This document shows, piece after piece, positions 50,851-61,434 of a DNA stretch of 64,000 nt. Origin of the DNA: Nitzschia sp. pyKryTriq1 (lineage: Eukaryota > Bacillariophyta > Bacillariophyceae > Bacillariales > Bacillariaceae). The first letter of the stretch is position 1; every line of letters begins with the position of its first letter. Below the pieces are notes generated by a model. That model searched no databases. It had not been told where the DNA came from and saw nothing but the letters and a program-made list of their open reading frames with translations. The DNA lies in the NCBI GenBank assembly GCA_956465555.1, contig OY101121.1:1078722-1142721 (forward strand). The letters are read 5' to 3'. Position numbers and translations under genes: made by a program.

Positions 50851-53800
50851 TTAGGGACGTCGTCGTCGTAACAATTCGGGGCCCAAGGTCATGAGAATAT
50901 TGGCTACCCGTGCGTCTCCGTCTTTGACGCCTTGCTGTGCACTTTCTCGTTGTCGGTACGAGTCGCAACATGCCATGGTGGTCATCCATGAGCCCGTCTC
51001 TCCTTCTTCGACATCTCCGTCTAATGTGACCAGTGTCCCAACATATTCGTCCACTCGCAAACGTTTAAAATGATGGGGGGATGATAGAAGCGAGGGCGCA
51101 AAGGAAAAAAGGAAATGGAATATAGTACTGGGACGGACATGGCGGACCCAAGTTTCTCGCGACATGGCCTTGGCGATGGTAGTCGGAGGCTTGGTCGTAT
51201 CTTCCAACCCGGTCCAAAAGAGCATTTGGCGAACAGCACGCAGTTCCGCGTAGGGTTTGCCATTCGAAATCTCACTCAAGTGTTTGCTTTGACCACCCTT
51301 GGCCATCAGTTGTTCGAGAGAAAGTTCAAAGTCGGCAAGGTCTTGAGTAATGTGCAACCTTGTGGATTCCGCCAACGGGCGCATTAAGGAGACATTAGAC
51401 ACAAAGGTGTAAATCGAAAAGGTCGCAATGGTCGATGCCACAGCGGCAGCGTATTGCTTGGGCAGCTTGGCCAAATGAGCATTCCCCACATCTTCGTACA
51501 TGTCATTGAGATACTTTTGCACAAAGGAGGGGCCTTCGTTGTCGAGATCGCCACCACCTTCCTGCATGTAGGATCCGTAGTGCATGCGACCAATCGTACC
51601 CGCGATTCGCCGGTTGAGGGCACGGCAAAGCGGACCCAAGATAGTGGTCTGGACAAAGTTGTCAATCTCTTGCAATCCCAGCTTCAATGCCTGCTCACAC
51701 ATGCTGGCAGCTTCTTCTAATTTGGCCGTTACGGCGGGACGGTAGGGTTCCAAAAAGACCTTCTCTGGAGCGGATCGCAAGGACTCGGCCATTGCATTCA
51801 TAATCTTGGCCACCTTCATGTCATGCAAGAGCGCCTCTGTTGGAGATCCATCCTTGGGATCCAAACAAGCATCCTCTCCGGCCTCGCTTACAGCATTATG
51901 ACCTTGCTCACAAAATAGAGAAATCATGCCAGTGACATTTTCGGAAATCATCGTGACAGCCGATAGATCGCCACCACCCTCACGAGGGTCAGAGAGCGAT
52001 AATTCTTGTCGAATAATAGAATCGAGCTTTTGAATGTCATAGCGAGACGGCAACAGAGGCAAATGAGAAATCGCGTTCCCGTTGTCGTCCACCGTAACAT
52101 TCTCTTGAAACATGAACTGAAGTGGAGCGCACAGCCTTTCCCGAGAAGCCTCCAAAAAGGCTCGTTGGAGTCGAAACAGTCCCTTGGAAGACGCGTGATT
52201 TCCCTGAAGCGAAATCCAATACGGAGACTTGAAGACCGCGGATAGGGACACTGTGCTTCCCGAGGATTTGTACCCGTCCCCGCCTGAACCCTCTTCCCCT
52301 GAATTCTTGGTCACGGTCCAGGTATCGGCACTGGAAAGTGCTGGACCTGCTCCCTGTGCCGCATCTGCCGAAGTGGTCCACTGCAAGAACGAATCACCAA
52401 GAGCACCAGATCCACCTAGTAGGCCATCGGACGAAGAAGAGGTCGCATCGTCTAGCGTTGCAGAGCTGAGGCCTACTTGCATGGCATCACCGAGACTCGT
52501 CAGCATATGAATACTCGCCGCCCGCACTGCGGGGTACAAAGCTGAAGCATCGGGTGCGAACTTTCCATTTTCATACTCCAAAATGTACTTTAGACGGTCT
52601 CCCATCTTATAGCAAAGACGTTCCCAGTAGAGCGAAAATATGCTAAAGTCTTCCTTGGTTTGACCAGGGGGGCGGTATTGCTCATATTTCTCAGGAATCG
52701 GGGACTCGGCCACGACATCGACGAACAGTTTTCGAGTAACGGGGTCTGACTTTCGACTGAGTACTTGATGAAGGTTCCAGACTTGCAACGAGGCCTCCGC
52801 AATCCCGCGAGCCCAGTTTCCAGCTGCCTCGGCACGTAATTCCTTGAGTTTGGCTTTGACAGCGCGTTGGAAAGTAGCATCCGAAGGCTTTTTCCCGGAC
52901 CCACCACTTGCTAGTTTGGCTTCGGTTGTAGCAGACTCGGTGAGATTCGCTAGGGTCGTAGGAGACCAAAAATTATCGGAAACTTTCTCGGCCGCCTTGA
53001 CGGCATGGTTGACGGCACTCCATGCTGCCTGTGGGAGTTCGCCCAAGTGAAAGTACACTTGAAGCGTCGCTCCGAGTTGAATGACAGCAGAGGAGGAGTT
53101 GGACGTAATACTCACTTGGTGCTTAGCCAAGAGATCGGCCGCTGCCTTGCGCACGGCTGCACCTGTTTTGCGTGCCTCTGGTCGGACCACTTCCACCACA
53201 TCAATCTTAGGCCCGTCTTTGAGCTCTGGTTTGGAAAGTAAATCCTCAATGACGGCGACCGAGGCAGCAGCTCGCGTCAAATCACGCAAATCATCTAGAT
53301 AGAATCCTTCCAATTTGGAGGCTTCAAATTGAAGCCGAAGGATCATCTTTAACGTCGCGGAAAGCTGCAAGACGCGAGACAAACGCTTCGTGGCCTTTTC
53401 CATCCGGTTGAGACCACGGTTCAACGAGGTCTCTACTCGACTTGCTACACCTTCTAGAACTTCTCCTTGCCGTTTCAATCGCTCGCATCGTTCTCTTGTA
53501 GCCATCAACGTAGTGGTCGTTCCCGAGGCAGATGGGGAAGCCTTTGATAAGCCCTCTCCTTCGTCAGTGGACTCTTCAATCGTATATCCATGCAGCCTCA
53601 ACAGTGAGCCTGCCACTGCCTCGGGACTCGTCCGTGACACCCGTTCCGCCAAGGACTCCACCAACGCCAATTTGCGGTGCACTTCCCCCAGCGCCTCTTC
53701 CGCCCGTTGCTGGTGGTTCTTGGAATCTTCCGACTCCAGCAAGGCCGCGGCATAGGCAAAGGCTGCTTCGTCGCCACTTCCCACATGCATATCCAGTTTG

Positions 53801-54003
53801 GTCAACAATTTATCTTCCCGCATCAAAAGGGCAAGCGACGCTGCCGCTTGGGCCGCCGAGGTGGGGGCGTTGGGATTGCTTCCCGTGGTGCCATTGGTTT
53901 TGTTGCGTTTCGGAGAGTCGCCATTACCTGTGGACGAGGTTCGGCCACTCGTTCCGGAGGACGACTGACGAGACGCCAAGGAAGACTGCCTTGGTATCTC
54001 CAT
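50851..54003 (-). CDS. COG5: Conserved oligomeric Golgi complex subunit 5
   Basis: Single exon, 1050 residues from MEIPRQSSLASRQ. COG5 belongs to lobe B of the COG tether, which captures intra-Golgi retrograde vesicles. After a disordered Ser/Thr/Asn start, helices follow the COG5 order: an N-terminal heptad region (VHRKLALVESLAERV), then LSRVLQLSATLKMILRLQFEASKL, VAVIEDLLSKPELKD, and VVRPEARKTGAAVRKAA. Next come LGATLQVYFHLGELPQAAWSAV and LANLTESAT. The C-terminal part has FAPDASALYPAVRAASIHML, VASTIATFSIYTFVSNVSLMRPL and FELSLEQLM. Several Gly/Ser-rich insertions make it longer than animal COG5 (about 840). A Met at 54168 is in frame, but its extension looks like leader. Confidence 0.82.
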   Translation of the reverse strand: MEIPRQSSLASRQSSSGTSGRTSSTGNGDSPKRNKTNGTTGSNPNAPTSAAQAAASLALLMREDKLLTKLDMHVGSGDEAAFAYAAALLESEDSKNHQQRAEEALGEVHRKLALVESLAERVSRTSPEAVAGSLLRLHGYTIEESTDEGEGLSKASPSASGTTTTLMATRERCERLKRQGEVLEGVASRVETSLNRGLNRMEKATKRLSRVLQLSATLKMILRLQFEASKLEGFYLDDLRDLTRAAASVAVIEDLLSKPELKDGPKIDVVEVVRPEARKTGAAVRKAAADLLAKHQVSITSNSSSAVIQLGATLQVYFHLGELPQAAWSAVNHAVKAAEKVSDNFWSPTTLANLTESATTEAKLASGGSGKKPSDATFQRAVKAKLKELRAEAAGNWARGIAEASLQVWNLHQVLSRKSDPVTRKLFVDVVAESPIPEKYEQYRPPGQTKEDFSIFSLYWERLCYKMGDRLKYILEYENGKFAPDASALYPAVRAASIHMLTSLGDAMQVGLSSATLDDATSSSSDGLLGGSGALGDSFLQWTTSADAAQGAGPALSSADTWTVTKNSGEEGSGGDGYKSSGSTVSLSAVFKSPYWISLQGNHASSKGLFRLQRAFLEASRERLCAPLQFMFQENVTVDDNGNAISHLPLLPSRYDIQKLDSIIRQELSLSDPREGGGDLSAVTMISENVTGMISLFCEQGHNAVSEAGEDACLDPKDGSPTEALLHDMKVAKIMNAMAESLRSAPEKVFLEPYRPAVTAKLEEAASMCEQALKLGLQEIDNFVQTTILGPLCRALNRRIAGTIGRMHYGSYMQEGGGDLDNEGPSFVQKYLNDMYEDVGNAHLAKLPKQYAAAVASTIATFSIYTFVSNVSLMRPLAESTRLHITQDLADFELSLEQLMAKGGQSKHLSEISNGKPYAELRAVRQMLFWTGLEDTTKPPTTIAKAMSRETWVRHVRPSTIFHFLFSFAPSLLSSPHHFKRLRVDEYVGTLVTLDGDVEEGETGSWMTTMACCDSYRQRESAQQGVKDGDARVANILMTLGPELLRRRRP

Positions 54004-54589
54004 CGTGGTCTTCACCTTGAAATGAGCGGTGGGTGATGTGTTGGTGTATACCTGGTAGTGTTTGGAATGTGTTGTGGCAATGCAGCATGCAGCAACGGGG
54101 AGAGGGTCATCGACGATGGTCGCTGATGGTGTCTGTTGTTGTGTTGTATTTTGATGATGAAAGAGCAAAGATCGGCGGGCCGGGCGGGCGGCGGGCGGGC
54201 CGGACGAAGTTCGACTCCTCGGACTAATAAAACAGTCTGCCCTCCCTCTTCGGTACCAGGTACAAGTACCGGTACTGTACTGTACTGTACTGTACTGTAC
54301 TGTACAAGTACCAGTACTTTACAGTAGGTGGTAAACTGTACGATACCTGCTGGTACCGTACAGCACAAGTAATACAGGTAGGCGTGCGTAGCGTACTGGT
54401 ACAGTCGCCTCTATCGCCACACTACCAGACGAGCTCCACGTGAAACTATCCAACAAACCAACATCTTGGGTCGATCTTTGAAGAGAGATGGATGAAGATC
54501 TTACCTTGCGACCACGGACGATGGCCACGGCAAAAAAATGAAACGCCACAATACCATATTTTCTTTTACAGTCCTTCACAATCGATGTT
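54004..54589. other. Intergenic with a TACTG pentanucleotide microsatellite
   Basis: Divergent spacer. Positions 54271-54305 are a (TACTG)n run embedded in GTAC palindromes. A G/C-rich GGGCGGGC stretch lies at 54178-54200. No gene was recognised. Confidence 0.6.
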
Positions 54590-55156
54590 ATGAGCATGTT
54601 TCCTTCCGCAGTTCTAATCTACGTGCTGGCATCATTGACAATTCCAACTACCACCGCAGCCTTTTCTCTTCCAGCAGCACCTTCAGCCACCACCACCGAT
54701 ACTCGTCATCGGATACCATCCTTGTCGTCCACAGAACTCTCGGCGGCTACAGAGCCGACGTTGACTGAAACAGAAGAAAAAGTGTATGCCTTTTTACAAG
54801 ACCTTCATGAATCGCAACTCCAATTCCGGATTGTGGTAATAGGAAATGGCGCTATTTTGGAATCGAGCCACAATCTGGGACCGACCATGTCCTTAAGCCA
54901 ATCTCCCAAATCGGGCGCCAATTTGGTCACTTTTGCTTCTCAAGACAAATCGTTTGAATTGCATCTACAAACATCAGCCGTCTCCAAAGTGGCTCTAGTA
55001 GAAAAGGAAACTCCGGGTCGTACCATGCGGATTTTGCGGTTGGTCAACGATCAAGGACAGTCCATTTGTTCTCTCATCGTTTCGGAGGATTCGGAAGTGA
55101 CTGCCGAATGGTTTCGTTCCATGACGGACAAGTACGGTGCAGAATGGCAACTGTAA
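54590..55156 (+). CDS. Predicted plastid protein with a possible heme-utilisation-like fold
   Basis: Single exon, 188 residues. The signal peptide (AVLIYVLASLTIPTTTA) ends in AAFSLP, a good ASAFAP motif, followed by a Ser/Thr/Pro-rich transit-like stretch, so plastid import is likely. The mature domain (about residues 55-188) runs LTETEEKVYAFLQDLHES, LQFRIVVIGNGAILES, ANLVTFASQDKSFELHLQTSAV, KVALVEKETPGRTMRILRLV and GQSICSLIVSEDSE, and ends DKYGAEWQL. The strand order and 'F.L.L....V..V.lV......R..R..n..G' pattern recall ChuX/HutX heme-carrier folds, but only weakly. No clear catalytic residues stand out. Confidence 0.7.
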   Translation: MSMFPSAVLIYVLASLTIPTTTAAFSLPAAPSATTTDTRHRIPSLSSTELSAATEPTLTETEEKVYAFLQDLHESQLQFRIVVIGNGAILESSHNLGPTMSLSQSPKSGANLVTFASQDKSFELHLQTSAVSKVALVEKETPGRTMRILRLVNDQGQSICSLIVSEDSEVTAEWFRSMTDKYGAEWQL

Positions 55157-55448
55157 ATGGTAAATAGACGTACATTCTGAACTAGCCTTACTTTGGCGAT
55201 ATGCATGACAAGTCAACTACATCATGACGTGCTTGAAGATAAAGTGATGAATGATTACGAAACTATGTTTCTGTCGTCTTGTACGTAAAATGCCGCAATC
55301 TTTATGTACAGTTGGGTGATTCTACCACAAGCATACCGGAACTTGATAAATTCTAGTCAAAAAATTGACGACCACATACATTACAGCCGAGAACGAGTAC
55401 CACCAAGGCGCGCCCATGCTGTAGATTGTTTCTCTGTTTACTGACTGT

Positions 55449-57020
55449 CTATGGGTCCAACAGGGCGGCTCCAAGATTGACTCGTTGAGCCAGACTGGGT
55501 CCACCGACACCACCATCCGCACGTAGTCCATGATCTGCGGCTTCTATTTCGGGTGTCACCGTGATAGTAGCAGCGGCACTACTCGAGGAAGCCGGTAGGG
55601 ATGCGACCAAGGATTGGGCCCGTTGAACTTCCCTGTCTCCCCAACGCGATTTTCCTGCTGCACCCGCAGCAGCAATCATGGCGTTTCGCTTGTCATAGTA
55701 GGTGGTGGGTGCCGTTGTGCTTCCCAATGGGGCGGAAACTGCGGGTCCGTTCACAAGCTGGGCACCAAAGTTGATGCGTTCGGCCAGACTGGGTCCACCC
55801 ACACCTCCATCGGCTCGCAAACCATGATCTGCAGCTTCCACTTCAGGAGGAACGGAAAAGGAAGCGGCTGGAGTGGCAGGTGGCGAGGATGATGACGGCA
55901 GGGCTCCTGCGGCGGCTTGTATAGCCCTGACCACTTCCATTTCTCCCCAGCGAGACTTACCAGCCTTTCCAGCGGCCGCAACCATGGCATTTCGCTTATC
56001 GAACGCTGGGATACTCTTTGTCGAAGGAGGGGACGCCAAAGTGGGAGGAGGAGCCACGGCTCCATTGACTTGCACGGCTCCATTGACAGCTCCTGCTGCC
56101 TGACTTGCCTTCTGATTCTCCATATCTCCCCAACGTGACTTTCCAGCCGCCGCGGCCGCTGAAACCTTCGCACTACGTTGTTGAAATGCTGGGCTGGAAG
56201 CCGCCGGTGCAGCAGGAGTGGCCACACCGGAACTTCCCGACAACAATTTGAGCTTTTCTTCATACTTTTGACGAACGGAATTTTCGGCCGCCGCAATCGC
56301 TTTCGTCTTCTGCAACTGGGCATCCACAATGTATTTCGCCATGAACTGTTGGTACGAGATAAGTTTTTGTGCCAATTGTTCCTTGGTCATTGACGCGATA
56401 TCCATGCCAGCTGGTGGAGGAGTGGCAGAGGTTGTTGCAAGGGCTCCTGGGGCACTTTGCAAACTTTTGAGTTCCTTTTTCAAATTCTAACCGAGGCGAT
56501 CAAAGAAAGAAAATAAGCAAAGTGAGATGATGCTTGATGCGACCTTCCATCGGTACAATACGTGCCATGAACGCAGATCACCGGCAACCAAAAGCTGAAA
56601 TAAGTCGTGGCTCGTCTTGTTCCAAAACCAAGAACAATGCAGTGGGTTGTTCATTTCTGGTACTGGTACAGTAGTTCTTGGGTCATGGCGCCTCAGCTTT
56701 AAGATATCGGAGACCCTCTTTGATGCAAAATCCAATGAAAACAACCAGACAACGCATCGATGTTTGCTCTCATGCACGGGGACGTACGCACGCACCTCAA
56801 TTTCGGCATTCTTCTTGGCTTCCGCCTGTTGGACCGCCCTTAATTTCTCTTCATGAGCCTTGACCATATATTCCGTCATTTCCTTGGGATCCGCAAACAA
56901 CCGATTAGACCCTTGTCGATGACCATTATTTTGTGTCGTCACGACAGTAGTCGATTGAAAGGCCGACGAGGTCGTCACCAAGGCAGCAGCAGCAACAACA
57001 GTAGCACTCCAAAACTTCAT
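55449..57020 (-). CDS. Predicted plastid protein with repeated RNAM/GKSRWG and HGLRADGGVGG modules
   Basis: Exon 1 (57020-56796) and exon 2 (56486-55449) are joined over a 309-nt GTGCGT...TAG intron in phase 0, giving 420 residues. The signal peptide ends TTSSAFQS, matching the diatom plastid signal. Residues about 40-145 are helical and charged (EEKLRAVQQAEAKKNAEIE, KYIVDAQLQKTKAIAAAE). Then a module of about 25 residues occurs three times: FQQRSAKVSAAAAAGKSRWG, FDKRNAMVAAAGKAGKSRWG and YDKRNAMIAAAGAAGKSRWG. A second module, EAADHGLRADGGVGGPSLA, occurs twice. Ala/Pro/Ser linkers separate them. The function is unknown; the repeats look like docking or assembly motifs. The intron is the longest for its gene size here. 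Confidence 0.75.
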
Positions 57021-57975
57021 GATGACTGAGAAAAATATAGACTAGCTACTAGTTGTCAATGAGAAAAGTCACTGGGGCAAGAAGACGAGAACCACAACAA
57101 TGAATGATGGTATCCAAACAAGTAACAAGTTGTCAACAACAAAAATTCAATTTTTTGTGTGGGCGGCGATGACGGAGAAGAACTTGCACGTGAAAAAGTG
57201 CGCGTGAGAAGCTTTTCGGCTCGGTACCTGGTACACGCATACGGCAAGAGGTAATATGCCATAATAATATTTCCTCTTGGGTACGGTACCGGTACAGTAG
57301 GTGTGACAAAGGTAAGACATTGACGTACAACTGCCAGACCTCAACGTGGGATTGTTGCTTCTTGCTTCGTGAATTTTATTGCGTTGATTTATCGAACATA
57401 CGTTCTCTCGATTTGTGTTACAGTAGGCCGCAACGCCGCATGCCGGGCGCGAGAGAGTGCGTGTGATGGACGGCGGAGTGGAGGAGGATATCGAGGGAGG
57501 CGAGGAGGAGAGCGAGGAGGAGGAGGAGGAGTCGTCAGTCAGTCAGTCGTCGTTCGTCGTCGTCAGAGACACATCATCCAGCAGTCAGTCATGGCAGCAC
57601 AAGCAGGGGTACATACGAGTACCATATGTACCGTACTTGTAGTAGTGAGGAAACGTGAAAACTCGGCCACTAAAACACGCCATCAAGCAACATATTTGTA
57701 CCGACCGTACCGTACCGGTAGTGATATACGAGTATTAGCTAGCCGCTAGCCGAGACGACTACCGTTCACAGCATTGGCGGTTGCGAGAAGGATGGGAGCG
57801 GGAACAACCCACAACGACCACTAACTCACACTAAATTACGGTACGATTGATTCTTTCATTCTCCTTTTCGCCATTGCAATCGGCGTCGATCGATTATTTC
57901 GGTCTCCAAAGAGGCAAACGGTGATCGATTGATTGGTTTGACTTGATTTGAATACGAGTTTAATATTTCGGAAGG
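57021..57975. other. Intergenic, divergent promoter region
   Basis: GTAC clusters lie at 57220-57305 and 57605-57735, with a GGAGGA-rich purine tract at 57475-57535. Open frames crossing it are low-complexity and unsupported. Confidence 0.45.
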
Positions 57976-59475
57976 ATGAGTTCGGAAACATTGGCGGCCA
58001 CGATGCCTGTTGTTTCGGGTGATATTGCCAAGGTCTTGTCCTCGGCAGGACCAGTCGTAAAGTGCGTCTTGTTGAAGGCACCCGTACCAGTACCCCCTGA
58101 CAACGGCAATACTACAACCACCACCACGGGATCCGATGCAACAAGAATATCAAGCAGCACCACACACGATGATCATTCTTCTTCCAAGCCGCCGCCCACG
58201 AATGGAGAGGAGTCCTTGTCTTCCACTAAAGATGGCAATGCAAAAAATAATGAAGACAAGGACAAAGACGAGGAGGAGTCCAAACTGTCTCCTCGCATCC
58301 TTTTGAAAGGGCACATGGAAGAAATCGAAGTCGATACGACTCCCTCCAAAAGTATGGTCTCACAAATATTAGGTGGTCCCTTTACATTTCTGGGCCAGTA
58401 CGAAGACGAGGGGATCGTTTTGATGATTCAAAAGTTGCCGACCGATTTGGATGCCGAAGAACTGCCGGACCTCAAACTGTCCGAATTGAAAGATCTGTGT
58501 CAGGAACGAGAGATTCCAATCGAACAGATGCTCGAAAAGTCGGATCTGATTCAGGCCTTGAAGGAGTGGTCCTCGCGGCCGGTACCACCCGTGAATCCGC
58601 ACCAGTTGCAACCGCCATTGCATAAGGAACAAGTCCGAGGAGACATTCTAGTACTCAAAGTGGCGGAAACCAAGGAAGAATTGGATGGTGATGATTCCAA
58701 GTTTGTCGAACAACTGGAGGTGCCCTCCAATGAGGAATTCTTTTTGAGCTATTCGTTGGACGAGTATGTTCAGTTTGCCTCACGGACAGATATTCCTGAA
58801 CATGAAGTTCCATCCGAGGGCGAGGACGACGACGGCGAAGGATCTGTGGAAGAGGAGGAAGGAGATGCTGCTAACGAAGAATCGCCACATTCGCCCCAGG
58901 CTCACGCGGACGAAGACGAAGAAGGCGTACCTCTTCGTTTAGGGGACATGGAGGACATCGATGAAGAAGACAAGGCCGCCATGTTCAATCTAGTCATGAA
59001 CGAAGTGCTTCGACAATACCGAGAAGAAAATGGACGAGGACCAGATACCAAAGAGTTGCTAGAGATGCGGGCCACGATTGCTAAAGAATTGGATGTACAA
59101 GTCGCGCACATTGATGCAGACCAAGCCGATTGGAATAAGAATGCAAAGGACGGTACACCTGCCAAGGAGATTGCCAAGACGATTGGATTCCATACCGAAG
59201 ATAAGATTCTCGAATACCAACCGGATCCCAACGAACACAACCATCACAGCGAGGAGTATGATGAAGAAGGAGCGGAGGATGAAAATGACTACGAAGGGGA
59301 ACCAAGTGACGAAGCAGATACTCTAGAACCGCCATCGAAGCGGCTTAAAATGGACGATGCAGGGGATGAAATGGAGCAAGAAGACTCCAAGCCTGCTGCT
59401 GTCATCACGGATCCGGTCCCCGAAGCAGCCTCTCCAAAGGAAAACGGCGATGATTCTTCGGGTGACAAAAGATGA
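57976..59475 (+). CDS. Acidic protein with a DUF5880-like domain and a SAP-like helix motif
   Basis: Single exon, 499 residues. After a Ser/Thr/Lys-rich stretch, the segment SMVSQILGGPFTFLGQYEDEGIVLMIQ (about 127-153) resembles the domain I remember as DUF5880. It is followed by ELPDLKLSELKDLCQEREIPIEQMLEKSDLIQALKEW, a helix-turn-helix like SAP or MANF C-terminal motifs. FVEQLEVPSNEEFFLSYSLDEYVQF may close the domain. Long Asp/Glu runs follow, then an ordered region (DEEDKAAMFNLVMNEVLRQY, ELDVQVAHIDADQADWNKNA). The tail is acidic with SKRLKMDD, a possible nuclear signal. Function is unknown; acidic tails often bind histones or basic proteins. Confidence 0.6.
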   Translation: MSSETLAATMPVVSGDIAKVLSSAGPVVKCVLLKAPVPVPPDNGNTTTTTTGSDATRISSSTTHDDHSSSKPPPTNGEESLSSTKDGNAKNNEDKDKDEEESKLSPRILLKGHMEEIEVDTTPSKSMVSQILGGPFTFLGQYEDEGIVLMIQKLPTDLDAEELPDLKLSELKDLCQEREIPIEQMLEKSDLIQALKEWSSRPVPPVNPHQLQPPLHKEQVRGDILVLKVAETKEELDGDDSKFVEQLEVPSNEEFFLSYSLDEYVQFASRTDIPEHEVPSEGEDDDGEGSVEEEEGDAANEESPHSPQAHADEDEEGVPLRLGDMEDIDEEDKAAMFNLVMNEVLRQYREENGRGPDTKELLEMRATIAKELDVQVAHIDADQADWNKNAKDGTPAKEIAKTIGFHTEDKILEYQPDPNEHNHHSEEYDEEGAEDENDYEGEPSDEADTLEPPSKRLKMDDAGDEMEQEDSKPAAVITDPVPEAASPKENGDDSSGDKR

Positions 59476-59791
59476 TATCGCGAGTAGTCTGGCTATCGCA
59501 TAGAGATAAAACATTAAACATGGAGTTTGCGAATCTGAAATGCATGTAACTACTTCGAGTAGTCGGGAATACTTATTTGTTTTTGACTACGCGTTTGCTT
59601 TGCTACGCGAATAGTAGAGAGGCAATGCTTGTACCGAAGCGGACACGTTTGCCGGAGTGCAGTTACGAACGCAATAGCGCACCATTGAAGTAGTCTTACA
59701 ATAAATCACAAACTGCATAAGACTAGCTTTATGATTCTAATTATTAATATCCTTCTTGATTCTAGGCGAGGGGTGGGTGTCTACCTCGTAT
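59476..59791. other. Short convergent spacer
   Basis: Between two convergent genes. No element or coding potential was seen. Confidence 0.4.
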
Positions 59792-60811
59792 CTACAATGC
59801 GCCAAGGGTTGCGGCAACAATCGAAATAAAAGTCGCAATACCTCCGGCTTGCTTCTGCTCAGCCTCGATCATTTCACCGGCTTCTCCAGCAAGCATTGCC
59901 TGGGAAACCAACAATGCACCAACTTGACACCACAGCACAATCTTTTGTTGGTCAGGTTCAAAGAATCGAATTGTCACACCTAGAATTCCGGCCACAATCA
60001 TCATGTCACACATTGCCATGCTCGAAATACTCTGGTACGCGGGACTGTCACAGAAATCAACAAGGGACCGTGAGTTCACGCTATCTACATACAAAAAGGA
60101 AAGATTGAACATCCATAAAATGATAGTCTCACCTGCTCTGGTCGCCCATGTAACCGGTATGACCCCCGCCCAATGCCATTTCGATGACACGAAACATGGA
60201 TCCTAAAAATTGAGCACCGACCGCCACAGATGCGAGTGACATTTTCTTTCTCCGGTCAAAACTGCTGGTGGAGAGCTTACGTGGAAGTGGGAACAACGGT
60301 TGGCTGCGTTCTGCTTCTGCGGTAAAGAAAGCAACAGCGATCAAAAATAGCACAAAAATGACAACTTGCACGTTGGCCAAGTGCGGATTCAAAAGATTTA
60401 TCGAGAAGATCCCCTCCGCCATGTAGACAAACACAATGCCCGATACAATGTAGCTCAAGGTTGCTTCCAGCTTTGGGGTGCCGCTCGAGGCATACGCTAG
60501 GCCTGACATGAGTAGGGCTACGTGGAAATGCGAAAATGAAAACCAGGTAGCGATCCATGCTTCATCCTTGGAGCAACGTTCCTTGTCCCTGCGAATCACC
60601 GAGGTGCACCAAAGCTATTGAGTATCACTGGTAAACACACTGTACAATCAAGTGGCTTCGATGGTACATCTTACCAAAATAGGCACCGGACATCACCGCC
60701 AAGAGGTGACAAGAAAACGGAGTTGGTAAACGTGTGAACCAGAAAGAGCAAGGATATCATCAAAACGGGCGAAACGTCATCATTCTTCTTTGGATCTTTT
60801 GGCAAGCTCAT
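59792..60811 (-). CDS. Polytopic membrane protein of about 281 residues, family not recognised
   Basis: Three exons (60811-60675, 60588-60133, 60044-59792) connect through introns of 86 and 88 nt. The first acceptor, CGCAG within the first open frame of exon 2, restores the reading frame. I count about seven hydrophobic segments: VLMISLLFLVHTFTNSVFL, FSFSHFHVALLMSGLAYA, LSYIVSGIVFVYMAEGIFSI, VVIFVLFLIAVAFF, VAVGAQFLGSMFRVIEMAL, MMIVAGILGVTIRFF and IVLWCQVGALLVSQAML. The tail ends GGIATFISIVAATLGAL. The short loops and EGIFSINLLNP suggest a small sensor or scaffold-type membrane protein, but I do not recognise a family. The start is the Met of MSLPKDPKK. Confidence 0.6.
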
Positions 60812-61434
60812 GGTTCTCAAATATTGGCTAGATATGGATGGCAAGAATAAGGCTGGAAAAGAACAGTACGGATAACAGTACGGAATAACAAGAACGCTTG
60901 ATGATGATTATTGATTGATTAGGTGATGATTGATTATGATGATGATACCAGCATCCAGCATTATCCAATGCGATGGGTTACTCGTATCCATACCGGTACC
61001 GGTACTGATGTACCTGGTACAAGTACGAGGTACAGTACGAGTACTGTACCACGCACAACACGCGGTTATACCGCCCACGCGCTGCCAGCGCCCAAACCAC
61101 TCTCGGACAATCAGAAGGCCACTTGTAGATTACTCAGAGCTAAGGAGAGGCTTCCACGTGGAGATGCGGAGAACAAGCCACGTATTCCCAAAGACGACAA
61201 CGACTCGTTGAAAAAGTCCCCCCCCAAGAGTTCAGAGTTTAGATTTCAGATGTTGTACTGAACATTGAACATTCATAATTCATACTCTACTACCTGGTAC
61301 CCCAGGTACCAGCATAGTAGACCAACTACTCTTAACTGTAGTGAACATCATTGCTACAGTAGTAGTAGTCCTTAGAACTTAACACTCAAGAACGATTTGC
61401 TCATCATCTACTTGTACCGGTATAACAACAAAGT
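60812..61434. other. Intergenic, divergent promoter region
   Basis: GTAC-rich DNA at 60985-61050 and 61290-61325. A plus-strand frame across it is unsupported. No gene was recognised. Confidence 0.45.

Noticed and set aside
57369-57749. 126-codon plus-strand frame
   Set aside because: Driven by a GGAGGA purine tract; no protein-like pattern.
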